Shown here: one piece after another, positions 8,674 through 18,500 of the stretch
Layout of the letters: every line of letters begins with the position of its first letter
How positions within the stretch are numbered: the stretch's first letter is position 1
Source of the DNA: JAYPWI01 sp964629575
GTDB taxonomy: Bacteria > Actinomycetota > Acidimicrobiia > Acidimicrobiales > Poriferisodalaceae
DNA: 64,000 bases
Assembly: GCA_964629575.1 (NCBI GenBank)
Contig: CAZVUM010000006.1
Coordinates: 1-64,000 of the forward strand
Direction of reading: 5' to 3'
Translations under genes and position numbers: made by a program
The notes under the pieces: generated by a model
Databases searched by the model: none
What the model saw: only the letters and a program-made list of their open reading frames with translations
What the model was told of the DNA's origin: nothing

Positions 8674-10740
8674 GTGGGCTATCGGGTTGGTGTCGACATC
8701 GGAGGGACGTTCACCGACTTCTGCGCCTTCGATGAGGCGACGAATCAGCTGCAGACCCTGAAGGTCCTGTCGACGCCGACGGAGCCCGGATCCGAGGTGA
8801 TGGCGGGCATCGCCGAACTCGAATCCCGCTACGGCATCTCGCCATCCGACATCACCTACTTCACCCACGGCACCACCGTCGGGGTCAACACGGTCATCCA
8901 ACGCACGGGCATCCGGCTCGCACTGTTCACGACAGAGCGATTCGGTGACGTGCTCGAGGTGGCCCGCCTGAAGATGCCGGACCCCTACTCGCTGCTCTCC
9001 CGGCGCCCGGACCCGCTCATCCCGAGGGACCTCGTGTTCCCCGTGACCGAACGAATGCGCGGGAACGGCGCCGAGGAACACCCGGTCGACGAAGGGACCG
9101 TCCTCGCATCGATCGCAGACGCGCGAGCCAAGGGCGCGGAGGGGAGCGTGGTCGCGCTGATCAACTCCTACCGCAACGCCGACCACGAGCGGCGGGTGCG
9201 CGAGATCATCGAGCGCGAGGCCCCCGACCTGCCGGTCTTCTGTTCGGCCGAGGTGTGGTCGATCATCCGGGAGTACGAGCGCACCAACACAGCGGTCATC
9301 CACGGATACGTACAGCCGAAGGTCAGCCACTACCTGGGTTCGCTGCAGGCGGCCCTCGTGGAGGCAGGAGTCCCGGCCGAGGCCCTGGTGACGAAATCGA
9401 ACGGCGGGGTCATGAGCGCCGAGCGGGGGAAGACGGCGTGTGCCCAGATGATCCTCTCGGGGACCGCGGCCGGGGTGATCGGCGCGAGCCACGTGAGCGA
9501 GCTGTCCGGTCGCCCCAACACCATGAGCCTCGACATCGGAGGAACGAGCGCCGACGTCGCGTTCATTCGAGATGGCATGCCGCAGTACGGGGTGGGGGAA
9601 GTCATCGGTGACTTCCCGATCTACATCCCCTCCGTCGCCGTCACCTCGATCGGCGCGGGAGGAGGGTCGATCGCCTGGGTCGATGAACTCGGCGTGCTCA
9701 AGGTCGGGCCGGAGAGCGCCGGCTCGTCACCGGGTCCTGCGTGCTATGGCCGAGGAGGCGAGCGTCCCACGATCACCGACGCCTTCGTGGCGCTCGGCTA
9801 CATCGGTCAATTCGACCTCGGCTACAGCGCCATCTCGATCGACAGCGACCTGGCCCGCACCGCTATCGCGACCGTCGCTGAGCCGGTCGGCCTCACGGTC
9901 ACCGACGCCGCTCAGGCGATCGTCGACATCGCCGTGTCCGGGATGTACATGGAGGTGAGCAAGCTGATCTCTCGCTATGGAGTCGATCAGCGCGAGTTCG
10001 CCCTGCAGGCGTTCGGCGGTGCCGGTCCCATGATGGCGTGCTTCCTCGCTCGCGAGCTCGGGATGACCGATGTCGTGGTGCCGCAAACCCCTGGAGTGCT
10101 GAGCGCACTTGGCGGGCTGATCGCCGACGTCAAGAACGACTTCATCTCGACCGTGTTCCTCGACCTCGATCCAGACCCGTCGAACCAGGTGGCGACGAGC
10201 ATCCGGGACGGTTTCGCCGCTCTCGAGTCCGAGGCCCGGGCCTGGCTGCGCGACGAACAACACGAGGAGGGACATCACCGCCTCCTGTACTCGGCGGACA
10301 TGCGGTACCGCGGGCAGTCCTTCGAGATCGAGTGCGTCCTGTCGTCCGAGGACATCGCCGCCGGAGATCTCGAGCGGCTCGCCGAGTCACTGCACCGTGA
10401 GCACGAGCAGGTGTACGGGCATGCGGATCGCGCCGCGCCTGTTCAGCTGATCAACCTGCGTCTCGTCATCGTCGGCGTAGGCCCCACGCCGGAGTTCCCC
10501 GCCCACGAACTCCGCCAGGGCGCCGCGACGCCCGCCGCCTCGATCCCTGTTCACGTGGACGGAAGTGAGCGATCGGTGCCGCTGTACGAGCGCAGTGATC
10601 TTGAACCAGGGCAGACCTTCGAAGGCCCGTGTGTCGTCGCCCAGAGCGACTGCACCACCTGCGTGCCACCCGGGTTTGCCGGCTCCGTCGACGCCCATCG
10701 AAATCTCATCCTCCACCACGCCGTGGGGCAGGAGAGGTAG
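8674..10740 (+). CDS. hyuA: Hydantoinase/oxoprolinase subunit A
   Basis: A 688-residue protein of the hydantoinase A / acetone carboxylase beta family. The N-terminal ATP-binding motif VGVDIGGTFTDF (residues 5-16) and the second ASKHA-type phosphate motif SLDIGGTSADV (about 286-296) are intact, as is GFGGAGPM-like 'QAFGGAGPM'. Family members use ATP to open cyclic amides such as hydantoins and oxoproline, or to carboxylate ketones, always with a B subunit. The B gene follows three bases after the stop. The start is GTG at 8674. The substrate is not evident; the neighbourhood of nitroreductase, aldolase and acyl-CoA dehydrogenases points to degradation of a ring or ketone compound. Confidence 0.92.
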   Translation: MGYRVGVDIGGTFTDFCAFDEATNQLQTLKVLSTPTEPGSEVMAGIAELESRYGISPSDITYFTHGTTVGVNTVIQRTGIRLALFTTERFGDVLEVARLKMPDPYSLLSRRPDPLIPRDLVFPVTERMRGNGAEEHPVDEGTVLASIADARAKGAEGSVVALINSYRNADHERRVREIIEREAPDLPVFCSAEVWSIIREYERTNTAVIHGYVQPKVSHYLGSLQAALVEAGVPAEALVTKSNGGVMSAERGKTACAQMILSGTAAGVIGASHVSELSGRPNTMSLDIGGTSADVAFIRDGMPQYGVGEVIGDFPIYIPSVAVTSIGAGGGSIAWVDELGVLKVGPESAGSSPGPACYGRGGERPTITDAFVALGYIGQFDLGYSAISIDSDLARTAIATVAEPVGLTVTDAAQAIVDIAVSGMYMEVSKLISRYGVDQREFALQAFGGAGPMMACFLARELGMTDVVVPQTPGVLSALGGLIADVKNDFISTVFLDLDPDPSNQVATSIRDGFAALESEARAWLRDEQHEEGHHRLLYSADMRYRGQSFEIECVLSSEDIAAGDLERLAESLHREHEQVYGHADRAAPVQLINLRLVIVGVGPTPEFPAHELRQGAATPAASIPVHVDGSERSVPLYERSDLEPGQTFEGPCVVAQSDCTTCVPPGFAGSVDAHRNLILHHAVGQER

Positions 10741-10743
10741 ATC

Positions 10744-12735
10744 ATGCCGATCGACCGGGTGACCCTGCAGATTCTCGCCAACCATTGCGCTGCGGCCACC
10801 GAGAGCATGGCCTACACGCTGTTCCGCACCGCACACAGCACGTTCGTGAAGGAGACCGAGGACTTCACGACCGGTCTCGCGACACCGGACGGCAAGACGT
10901 TTGCGTCGCCGCGCGACCTTGGCGCCACCTGGTTCGTGGGGCTCGACTACGGCCGGGCCATCGAGCTCGTCGATGGGTACGACGAGGGCGACGTCTGCCT
11001 GACCAACGATCCCTACAGCGGGTTCGTCTGCACGCACACGACCGACGTGCACCTGTGGAAGCCGATCTTTCATGACGGCGAGCTGATCTGTTTCGCCGTC
11101 GGCCACGTTCACAACACCGACGTCGGCGGGGCCGTCCCGGCGAGCCTCTCGCGCGCCAACTACGAGGTGCACCAGGAAGGGATCCGGCTTCCGCCCTCCA
11201 AGCTGTATCGGCGCGGGGAGCTCAATCGCGAACTGCTCGACGTGATGCTCCTCAACGTCCGCATGCCGGAGCAGAACTGGGGTGATCTCAAGGCGCAGAT
11301 CGCTGCGATGACGACCGGTGAGCGCAAGGTCCACGAAATGATCGAGCGATTCGGTGTCGATGTGTTCCGTGACGGGATGCACGACCTGCTCGACTACGCC
11401 GAAGAACAAGCTCGGCTCAACATTCGCCGCATCCCAGACGGCGAGTACTTCTTCGCCGACTACATGGACGAGGACTCTGTCGACGGCAAACCGTGTCGAC
11501 TCGCGGTGAACATGGTCATCTCGGGCGACGAGATCGTCTTCGACTTCTCCCAGAGTGATCCCCAGGTCACTGCGTCGCTCAACATCCCGACCGGCGGCGA
11601 CCCCCGCCACGTCTTGTTGATGATCCCGTACATGTACGCGATCTACACGATGGATCCAACGGTGCTACTCAACAACGGTCTGCTGCGTCCGGCGCGCTCG
11701 ATCGTCCCGGAGGGCAGCATCGTCAATCCGCGGTACCCCGCGGCGGTGGGGATGCGGAGCCTCGCTGTGATGCGCCTGATGTCGTGCGTGTTCGGGGCGT
11801 TCGCGCAGGCTCTCCCCGATGTGATCCCGGCGGCATGCGGAGATGGCGGCCCGCTCGTCAACGTCCGCACCACCGACCCGACCACGGGGCGAAAGCTGAT
11901 GGCCAACCTGGATCCCATCACCGGTGGGGCCGGCGGCGCCTCCTCGGGCGATGGGGCCGAGGGCTCCGGCGCCAACTTCGGCTTTCTCAAGAACACACCT
12001 GTCGAGATCAACGAGGCAGAGGTTCCGGTGAAGATCCTCGGGTACGGGCTTGCCCCCGACTCGGGTGGGCCTGGCCTGTGGCGAGGGGGAACCGGCACGA
12101 CGCTCGAGTTCCAGGTGTTCAGCCCGGACACGGTCGTCACGGCCCGCAACCGCGACCGATCGCACTTCACGCCGTGGGGCGCGTCGGGCGGGCACGCTGG
12201 AAAGCCGTCCTCGTTCTTCCTCAACCCCGGCACGGATCGCGAGGTCGACCTCGGCAATACGGACGTGGTCCGGCTGGATCCCGGCGACATCGTGAGGATC
12301 ACGTCGGCGGGCGCAGGAGGATGGGGTTCGCCGCTCCACCGAGATCCCGAGACCGTGCTGACGGACTGCGAACGTGGCTTCGTCACTCTAGGGGCGGCCC
12401 GGGATGAGTACGGGGTCGTGATCGCTGACGGGAAGGTGGATCACACTGCGACCGATGCGCTGCGGGAGCAACTGCGAGCGGCGGACGGCGGTGTCGGCTT
12501 CGGATACAGCGAGGCGCGGCGCGAATTCGAATCGATCTGGACGCGTGCGAACTACGCGGCGCTCGCAGACATCTTGTCGCGGGTCCCGGTGGACTGGCGG
12601 TTCTTCGTCAAGCATCGGGTCTTCGACGCCATCGCCGAGCTCCCCGATGGCGATCGTTCCGGCGACGGAAGCGAGGTGCGGGCGGTGTTCGACGCGGTCG
12701 CCGCCGAGCACGACGTCCCCCTTTCTGACGTCTGA
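10744..12735 (+). CDS. hyuB: Hydantoinase/oxoprolinase subunit B
   Basis: A 663-residue hydantoinase B-family protein, the partner of the A subunit three bases upstream. Typical blocks include LTNDPYSG near residue 90, HVHNTDVGG near 122-130, and the C-terminal RGGTGTTLEF and SAGAGGWGSPLHRDPE signatures. It forms a heteromeric ATP-dependent amidohydrolase or carboxylase with HyuA. About 120 residues follow the usual core end and end close to the next gene (stop to ATG spacing ten bases). The start is ATG at 10744. No third small subunit, as seen in acetone carboxylase, is present nearby, which favours a hydantoinase/oxoprolinase-type reaction. Confidence 0.92.
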   Translation: MPIDRVTLQILANHCAAATESMAYTLFRTAHSTFVKETEDFTTGLATPDGKTFASPRDLGATWFVGLDYGRAIELVDGYDEGDVCLTNDPYSGFVCTHTTDVHLWKPIFHDGELICFAVGHVHNTDVGGAVPASLSRANYEVHQEGIRLPPSKLYRRGELNRELLDVMLLNVRMPEQNWGDLKAQIAAMTTGERKVHEMIERFGVDVFRDGMHDLLDYAEEQARLNIRRIPDGEYFFADYMDEDSVDGKPCRLAVNMVISGDEIVFDFSQSDPQVTASLNIPTGGDPRHVLLMIPYMYAIYTMDPTVLLNNGLLRPARSIVPEGSIVNPRYPAAVGMRSLAVMRLMSCVFGAFAQALPDVIPAACGDGGPLVNVRTTDPTTGRKLMANLDPITGGAGGASSGDGAEGSGANFGFLKNTPVEINEAEVPVKILGYGLAPDSGGPGLWRGGTGTTLEFQVFSPDTVVTARNRDRSHFTPWGASGGHAGKPSSFFLNPGTDREVDLGNTDVVRLDPGDIVRITSAGAGGWGSPLHRDPETVLTDCERGFVTLGAARDEYGVVIADGKVDHTATDALREQLRAADGGVGFGYSEARREFESIWTRANYAALADILSRVPVDWRFFVKHRVFDAIAELPDGDRSGDGSEVRAVFDAVAAEHDVPLSDV

Positions 12736-12745
12736 GGGATTGGGA

Positions 12746-13248
12746 ATGACCGTGCACGACTGTCGGACCGTCGTCCTCGGTGGATCCTCGGGGATCGGTT
12801 TGGCGGTGGCCGAGTTGCTCGTCGCCGAGGAGGGCGTCGATCTGCACGTCATGGGCCCCACCGCCGAGGACGCCGAACGGGTGCGATCGCTGCTGGGCGC
12901 GGCTGCTGCGGCGCACACGATCGACCTGCTCGTTCGATCACCGCCCGGTCGCCGCGACCGTTCCTCGCTGGCTACTCGGCCTCCAAGGCAGCACTCGAGG
13001 CCTACCTGACTGCTCTGGCGGGGGAAGTTCGCCACGCGGGGATCGACATCCGGCACCTGGCCCTCGGACCGGTGTCGACCGAGCTCGGAGCCAACGGGCC
13101 GCCCAACTGGGAGCCCGATCCGACGTCGGGGTACCACGAGGCTTTCAGCGATGCGAGAGACGCCGCTGAGCGCGAGCGAGTCGCGCTGGGACGAACTCCC
13201 GATGATGTGGCCGCAGAGGTCGTCGGCTTGGTGCATGCGTTCCGGTAG
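12746..13248 (+). pseudogene. Short-chain dehydrogenase, middle deleted and frame shifted
   Basis: Both ends of a classical SDR are visible but in different frames. The N-terminus from ATG 12746 has the cofactor loop GGSSGIG (residues 12-18) and runs to about 12930. From about 12931 the next frame gives PRPFLAGYSASKAAL, with the active-site Y-x-x-x-K, and continues through LGPVSTELG to a TAG at 13246. The N-x-A-G strand and the catalytic serine region expected between them, roughly 60-90 residues, are absent. The gene is therefore non-functional as written. It follows hyuB by ten bases and would have been the alcohol dehydrogenase step of that operon. The 143 bases after it contain a 16-bp palindrome at 13251-13266 and no gene. 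Confidence 0.85.
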
Positions 13249-13391
13249 CGCGGGCGGCGCCGCCCGGCGTGACGTGTTGGTCCCTGCGGGGTGCGTTGGC
13301 TCCGCCGAGGCAGGCCGTGAGGTAGACAACGGGGGAGAGAGACGCCGGGGTGAGACGGGGACGGGACTCCGCGGGCTGAGGGGGACGAGAG

Positions 13392-14576
13392 GTGCATTTC
13401 ACGCTGCCGGAGAGCGCTCAGGCGTTTCGACGAGAAGTCCGGGACTTTCTGGCCGAACGGCCGATGCAGGACTATCCGGCCGATGCGACCGATGGCGGGT
13501 ACGGAACCGGACCCTTCTCGCGGGAGTTCATGCGTGCGCTCGGCCGCCGCGGCTGGATCGGGCTCACCTGGCCGGTCGAGCTCGGCGGGGGTGGGCGTCC
13601 GATGATCGACCAACTCGTGATGCTCGAGGAGCTGGCCTTCGCCGGTGCACCCTTCGGTCCGCTCGTGGGCAACGACCAATGGGCTCAGTCGTTGATTCGC
13701 GACAGCAATGATCGGCTGCGGGACGAGTTGCTTCCGGCCATCGCGGCTGGGGAGGCCACCTGCTGGCAGGGGTTCAGTGAGCCAGACGCCGGCTCTGACC
13801 TGTTGGCGCTCACGACAAGGGCGGTCCGCGACGGCGATGAGTACGTGATCAACGGTCGCAAGATCTGGAGCTCCGAAGCGGGTGCGTACACCCACGGTCA
13901 GCTGCTGGCTCGGAGCGAGAGCATCGAGGACGCCGGGAGCCGGGCGAATGGGCTGACGATGTTCGTCGTTCCCAACGACGCTCCAGGGCTGACCCTTCGC
14001 CCGATCCTGGCGATGACCGGCGAGGTGTATCACTACGAAGCGTTCCTCGATGATGTTCGGGTGCCGGAGTGGAGTGTGCTCGGCAGCGAGGGCGAGGGCT
14101 TCCGTGAGCTGCTGCGCGGTCTCGACCGTGACCGCTTCTGGGGTCGCTTCACCAAGCCGGCGAACCTTCTCACCAAGCTGGACCAGCTCGACGCCCATGC
14201 TCGATCGCACCGGCGTGATGGCAGAACGATCATCGAGGACTCGGGCATCGCCCGTCGATTGGTGGAGCTGAGGGCTGAGGCAGCGGCAACCCGCCTGCTC
14301 TTTCACAAGCTCGGCTGGCAGCTCTCCAACGACCTTCCGGTGCCCTACGAGTCTGCGCTCTACAAGACCATGGCCGATGAGCTCGGTCAGCGCGTCGCCA
14401 ACCTGGCTGCGGACGTGCTCGAACAGGACACCCTGATCCGTCGCGAACCCCACCGGTTCGAGACCGAGATGCACCACCTGTATCTGAGCAGTCCTGGCCA
14501 GACGATCGCCGGCGGGACATCCGAGGTCCTGCGAACAACCGTCGCCACGCGCGGCCTCGGTCTGGCGAAGGGGTAG
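13392..14576 (+). CDS. Acyl-CoA dehydrogenase
   Basis: A 394-residue FAD acyl-CoA dehydrogenase. Motifs include LTWPVELGGGGRP near residue 58, the FAD/substrate block QGFSEPDAGSDL near 120-131, and the C-terminal AGGTSEVLRTTVATRGLGL. It desaturates an acyl-CoA alpha-beta bond, passing electrons to ETF. The start is GTG at 13392 behind GGGGGACGAGA. Four bases separate its stop from a second, shorter dehydrogenase, a pairing common for alpha2beta2 acyl-CoA dehydrogenases that oxidise steroid or other bulky CoA thioesters. The usual catalytic glutamate position was not confirmed by alignment. Confidence 0.92.
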   Translation: MHFTLPESAQAFRREVRDFLAERPMQDYPADATDGGYGTGPFSREFMRALGRRGWIGLTWPVELGGGGRPMIDQLVMLEELAFAGAPFGPLVGNDQWAQSLIRDSNDRLRDELLPAIAAGEATCWQGFSEPDAGSDLLALTTRAVRDGDEYVINGRKIWSSEAGAYTHGQLLARSESIEDAGSRANGLTMFVVPNDAPGLTLRPILAMTGEVYHYEAFLDDVRVPEWSVLGSEGEGFRELLRGLDRDRFWGRFTKPANLLTKLDQLDAHARSHRRDGRTIIEDSGIARRLVELRAEAAATRLLFHKLGWQLSNDLPVPYESALYKTMADELGQRVANLAADVLEQDTLIRREPHRFETEMHHLYLSSPGQTIAGGTSEVLRTTVATRGLGLAKG

Positions 14577-14580
14577 CGCC

Positions 14581-15555
14581 GTGGACTTCGGACTCGAAGA
14601 ACACCAGGATCAGCTGCTGCGGACGGCGCAGCAATGGATCGAACGGAGCTGGTCGAAGGGCACGATCTCGTCGTCGGTCGGGCGTCGCTCACTGTGGGTG
14701 GAGGTCGTGGAGAACGGCTGGGCCGGACTCCTCGAACAGACGGGAGACGGCGCCACGGTCCTCGACGCGGCACTCCTCGTCGAGGAGCTCTCGCACGGCG
14801 GCTGCAGTCTCCCGATCGTGGGTGGAGGGCTGCTCGCGCCGCTCACGGCCGAGGTGGCGGGCCTCGGTGTGCCCGCGGGTGGCGCAGGGCTGCTGGCGTT
14901 CGAGACAGGCGGCGAGACAGAGCCTGCAGCCCGCGGTCTCGAGATCTTCGATTCCGCGATCGCAGTGCGGTGGACCCACGAGGGAGGGTCTCGGAGCTGG
15001 GAGGTGGCCGAGATCTCGCTCGATGACGCGGGCCTGGTCGCCGACCAGGAAGAGGAGCGATTCTCGCTGAGCCGCATGGCCGACGCGGAGGTACTTCGGT
15101 CTGCGTCGTGGGCTGCGGCCGATCCGTCCGCGATGGAGGCCGTGTGGCGGGTGGGCGCTGTGCTGACGGCAGCCGAACTCGTCGGTCTTGCTCGGGCGGT
15201 GCTCGCCCGCTGTGTCGACTACGCCGGCACGAGGGTGCAGGGCGGAAAGCCGATCGGAGGGCACCAGGCCATCCAGCACCGGCTCGCCGACATGCTGGCC
15301 GGTATCGACCAGAGCCGGTACGCGACCTGTTGGGCGGCAGCGCATCCCGACGATCAGATGGCCGTGCACCAGGCCAAGGCGCTCGCCGCTCGGGACTGCG
15401 TTTCGGCGATCCGGGCCGCCCACCAGGTGATGGGAGCCATCTCCTTCAGCGCCGAGGACGAGCTGCACCACTTCCACAAACAGGCCCTGCTCGCGGCCAA
15501 CGAGTTCGGCAGCGCCAACCACCACTGGACGGCGCTGGAGCGGTTGTCGAGCTAG
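14581..15555 (+). CDS. Acyl-CoA dehydrogenase, short partner subunit
   Basis: A 324-residue acyl-CoA dehydrogenase-family protein, shorter than the usual 380. The C-terminal FAD-binding part is recognisable (RVQGGKPIGGHQAIQHRLADM, then HQVMGAISFSAEDELHHFHKQA), while the middle beta domain is reduced. It is encoded four bases after a full-length paralogue, so a heteromeric enzyme is likely, as in actinobacterial FadE pairs that act on bulky CoA esters. The start is GTG at 14581. Its TAG stop is embedded in CTAG, which also supplies the stop of the convergent minus-strand gene. Confidence 0.88.
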   Translation: MDFGLEEHQDQLLRTAQQWIERSWSKGTISSSVGRRSLWVEVVENGWAGLLEQTGDGATVLDAALLVEELSHGGCSLPIVGGGLLAPLTAEVAGLGVPAGGAGLLAFETGGETEPAARGLEIFDSAIAVRWTHEGGSRSWEVAEISLDDAGLVADQEEERFSLSRMADAEVLRSASWAAADPSAMEAVWRVGAVLTAAELVGLARAVLARCVDYAGTRVQGGKPIGGHQAIQHRLADMLAGIDQSRYATCWAAAHPDDQMAVHQAKALAARDCVSAIRAAHQVMGAISFSAEDELHHFHKQALLAANEFGSANHHWTALERLSS

Positions 15556-16943
15556 AACAGCTCGAAGTACTCGGCCTGCTCCCAATCCGTGACGGCGCCG
15601 AGGAAGCGGTTCCATTCGGAGCGTTTGAGGCCCACGAGATAGTCGACGAACTCGTCGCCCAGGCTTCGACGGTAGAAGGCGCTCGTCTCGAAGACGTCGA
15701 TCGCCTCCCCGAGGGTTCGGGGGAGAAGGGCGCCTGCCGCGGGCTCGTAGGGTGACTCGGTCGGAGGCGGCGGCTCATCCGCGACCTCGAGCCCGTCGAG
15801 GCCGGACAGCAGCTGCGACGTCACGTAGAGATACGGGTTGGCCGCCGGATCCCCCGCCCGGTTTTCGATCCGCGTCGCGGGGCCGCCGGGTCGGTCGATG
15901 ACGCGAAACATCGCACCCCTGTGCTGACGACTCCACGCGATGCGGTCGGGCGCGACCGACTTGGGTCGGTAGCGCTTGTAGCCGGTGATCGTGGGTGTCG
16001 TGAGCAGACACGATTCGGCAGCGTGTGCGAGCAAGCCGGCGAGGTAATGGCGGCCGGTCGGAGCGAGCACACCAGCTTCCTCTGCTGCGAACAGGTTGGT
16101 GTCGCCGTCAGTGGTGGTGAGCGACTGATGGAGATGCCACCCGCTGGGAAAAGAGTCGGGTAGGGCGGGGCGACTCATGAACGTCGCATGGAGTCCGTGG
16201 CGTCTGGCGATCTGTTTGATCGCGGAGCGAATCAGAACCGCCTGGTCGGCCACTTCGACCGCTGATGCGGGAGCGAAGGTCAGCTCGACCTGACTCGGCC
16301 CCAGCTCTGCCTCGATCGAGCGCGGAGCCACACCCAGCGCTGTGAGGCCCCGTCGAATCGGGTCGAGCAGGGGTTCGATCAGGTCCGAGTGCTGATCCGC
16401 GAGGAGGTCCCACCCGGGGTGGATCGTCCCCATGGAGGCGCCAGTGCCGTCGCTCGGGTAGAGGTGGAACTCGATTTCCAACCCGGCTTGGAAATCGAGC
16501 CCCTCGTCGAGCATTCGCTGATGTGCGAGCTGGCAGACCCTGCGGGTCGAGATCTCGATCGGCTCCCCGTCGAGGTCGTAGAGGTCGCACTGCATCCAGC
16601 CAGTCCCGTCGGCCCACGGAAGGACCCGGAACGTCGCCGGATCGGGCAGCATCACCATGTCGCGAGCGCCCGCCATCGCAGCGAGCGTCGGGCCGCCGGT
16701 TCCTCGCCAGAGGTCGAATGCGTACTTCTGGCCGGTGTCCTTGGTCAGAAGCGAACCGGTGATCGCGATCCCACCGTCGAACGCCTGCGGGGCGCGGGCC
16801 GCGTGGATGACCTTCCCGCGCAACAGTCCGTGCTGATCGGCGAAAGAGAGGCGCAGGCTGTGCAGCTCGCGCCCGGCGATCTCCGCGACCACGGCCGCAT
16901 GAGCCTGGCGGCGGGCATCGTCGAAACGGTCGGCGAATGTCAC
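15552..16943 (-). CDS. Glutamine synthetase-like ligase (gamma-glutamyl-amine type)
   Basis: A 463-residue protein of the glutamine synthetase superfamily, not the housekeeping GlnA. Motifs are GLEIEFHLYP (catalytic glutamates, about residue 155), SGWHLHQSL (ATP/ammonia site, about 268) and the C-terminal RIENRAGDPAANPYLY. Relatives such as PuuA, IpuC and AtdA1 ligate glutamate to polyamines, isopropylamine or aniline. The gene is 60 bases downstream of a Rieske oxygenase on the same strand and convergent with the acyl-CoA dehydrogenase, sharing the CTAG that holds both stops. GS-like plus Rieske oxygenase is the arrangement of aniline dioxygenase clusters, suggesting an amine substrate. The start is taken as 16943. 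Confidence 0.88.
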   Translation of the reverse strand: MTFADRFDDARRQAHAAVVAEIAGRELHSLRLSFADQHGLLRGKVIHAARAPQAFDGGIAITGSLLTKDTGQKYAFDLWRGTGGPTLAAMAGARDMVMLPDPATFRVLPWADGTGWMQCDLYDLDGEPIEISTRRVCQLAHQRMLDEGLDFQAGLEIEFHLYPSDGTGASMGTIHPGWDLLADQHSDLIEPLLDPIRRGLTALGVAPRSIEAELGPSQVELTFAPASAVEVADQAVLIRSAIKQIARRHGLHATFMSRPALPDSFPSGWHLHQSLTTTDGDTNLFAAEEAGVLAPTGRHYLAGLLAHAAESCLLTTPTITGYKRYRPKSVAPDRIAWSRQHRGAMFRVIDRPGGPATRIENRAGDPAANPYLYVTSQLLSGLDGLEVADEPPPPTESPYEPAAGALLPRTLGEAIDVFETSAFYRRSLGDEFVDYLVGLKRSEWNRFLGAVTDWEQAEYFELF

Positions 16944-17003
16944 ACCGTGCCTCCCAATCCCATCCTCGCCATCACACAGTCCTCGCCGACCCGGTGCTCC
17001 GCA

Positions 17004-18302
17004 TCACTCGGTGAGGGCGGGTGCCCACCCCGACGCCACGCGACGCGAGGTCTCGAGGTTGCGCCATGCCGAGTCGTAGTCGTCGTCGGTGGTGACGGCG
17101 TCGATGGCTGCTGGACCTCGCAGCGCGGCGGGGTCGGCTGCACCGATGAGAGTGTCGGGGCCGGGTTGGCGCAGCGCCGCCAGGAGCATTCGCCGGTGCG
17201 TGCGGATCCCGACATCGCTCGGGCTCAGGTGTTCGTTCGTTCGCTCGTAGACCGGCCCGGGTGACTCCACTGCCCACTGGTCATGCACGTTGATGTCCGT
17301 GCCCATGCCCGTGAAGGTGCGAACGCGCTGCTCCTCGGGGTCGAATCCCCACCGGTTTTCGGCGCTCGTGGTGGGCCGGTACTCGGGGAGCTGGACGTTG
17401 GCTCGTCGTTGCGCCCCCATCGTCTCGCCGTCGACGGCTTCGCCGTAGCTCACGAACATCGAGTACCAGTAGCAGCTGACGTCGTCGATGGGCACGTGCC
17501 ACTGGGTGATGGAGATCTCTCGGCTCATCGCGATGGTGATCGCGTTGGGGAAGATGCAGTTGGAGATCCGCACGTGCGTGAACTCGCCCCGATAGTCCCG
17601 CAGGGTGCGCATCCGAAACCCGAAGTCCGTTGGCTCGGCCGTGATGGTCGGGGCCGACGCTTCGCGCATGAGCTTGGCGACGGTGATTCCGGTGCCGGCG
17701 ACCGTGTCACGGAACTGCTGGCCGTAGATCTCATCCTCGTCGTCGAGAAAGCGGTGGAGAAACGCAGCGTGTACCGGGTCGATGCCCACCTCGTGGGCTT
17801 GGAGCCAGTTGCAGTCCCACATGCCCTTGAAGGCGAACACTTGCTGCTGCGGAGCCACGAAGCAGTCCAGACCAGGAAGTTCGGGCGGTTGTCCCTCGCC
17901 CAGCCAGGCCCAGATGATGCCGTTGCGCTCCACGACGGGATAGCTGTTGTGGCTCACCCTGGTGTGGAAGGTGCTGCCCAGGGGCTCTGCCGGTGTTTCG
18001 AGGCAGGTGCCCTCGACGTCGAGGAGCCAGCCGTGAAACGGGCATCGAAGTCCGCCGTCCTCCAGCCGCCCGAACGACAGGTCGACGCCGCGATGGGGGC
18101 AGAAGCGGCCGATCAGGCCGAGACGGTCGAGTTCGTCGCGAAAGAGCACGAGCTCTTCACCGAGGAGATGGACCGGCACGACCGGGCGATCGCCGCTGAG
18201 CTCCTCGGCCAACGCGGCGGGTTGCCAGTAGCTCCGGAGAACTTCACCCCCGGGAGTGCCCGGACCGCTGCGGGTCAGCAGCTGGTTCTGTTCTCGATCC
18301 AC
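17004..18302 (-). CDS. Rieske non-haem iron oxygenase, alpha subunit
   Basis: A 432-residue ring-hydroxylating oxygenase large subunit. The Rieske [2Fe-2S] ligands are C68-P-H70 and C87-x-x-H90 (CPHRG and CPFHGW). The mononuclear iron site follows as GIDPVHAAFLH near 175-185. It resembles the phthalate-dioxygenase-like branch, which works without a beta subunit and takes electrons from a separate reductase; no reductase gene is nearby. GTG at 18302 is preferred over an upstream start at 18329 because GGAGGGG lies about eight bases before it. It is probably co-transcribed with the GS-like ligase and divergent from the amidase, with about 200 bases between the starts. Confidence 0.9.
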   Translation of the reverse strand: MDREQNQLLTRSGPGTPGGEVLRSYWQPAALAEELSGDRPVVPVHLLGEELVLFRDELDRLGLIGRFCPHRGVDLSFGRLEDGGLRCPFHGWLLDVEGTCLETPAEPLGSTFHTRVSHNSYPVVERNGIIWAWLGEGQPPELPGLDCFVAPQQQVFAFKGMWDCNWLQAHEVGIDPVHAAFLHRFLDDEDEIYGQQFRDTVAGTGITVAKLMREASAPTITAEPTDFGFRMRTLRDYRGEFTHVRISNCIFPNAITIAMSREISITQWHVPIDDVSCYWYSMFVSYGEAVDGETMGAQRRANVQLPEYRPTTSAENRWGFDPEEQRVRTFTGMGTDINVHDQWAVESPGPVYERTNEHLSPSDVGIRTHRRMLLAALRQPGPDTLIGAADPAALRGPAAIDAVTTDDDYDSAWRNLETSRRVASGWAPALTE

Positions 18303-18500
18303 GATGGGTCCCCTCCGTCCTGTCCGCACGATTCGCCCCTCAAGGCATCAGCCGGCAGGGGAAGGTCGCGGTTCCCGAGTGGCTGCATTCCGCTCTTGCC
18401 GCCTTCGGCGACGGGCCGCTCGGGCCACGCCTCCGATTCGGTCGTCGCTGGCGCTCCTCCCTACTCGTCCGGCTCCCAGCCATGATGCAGAACCCGGAGG

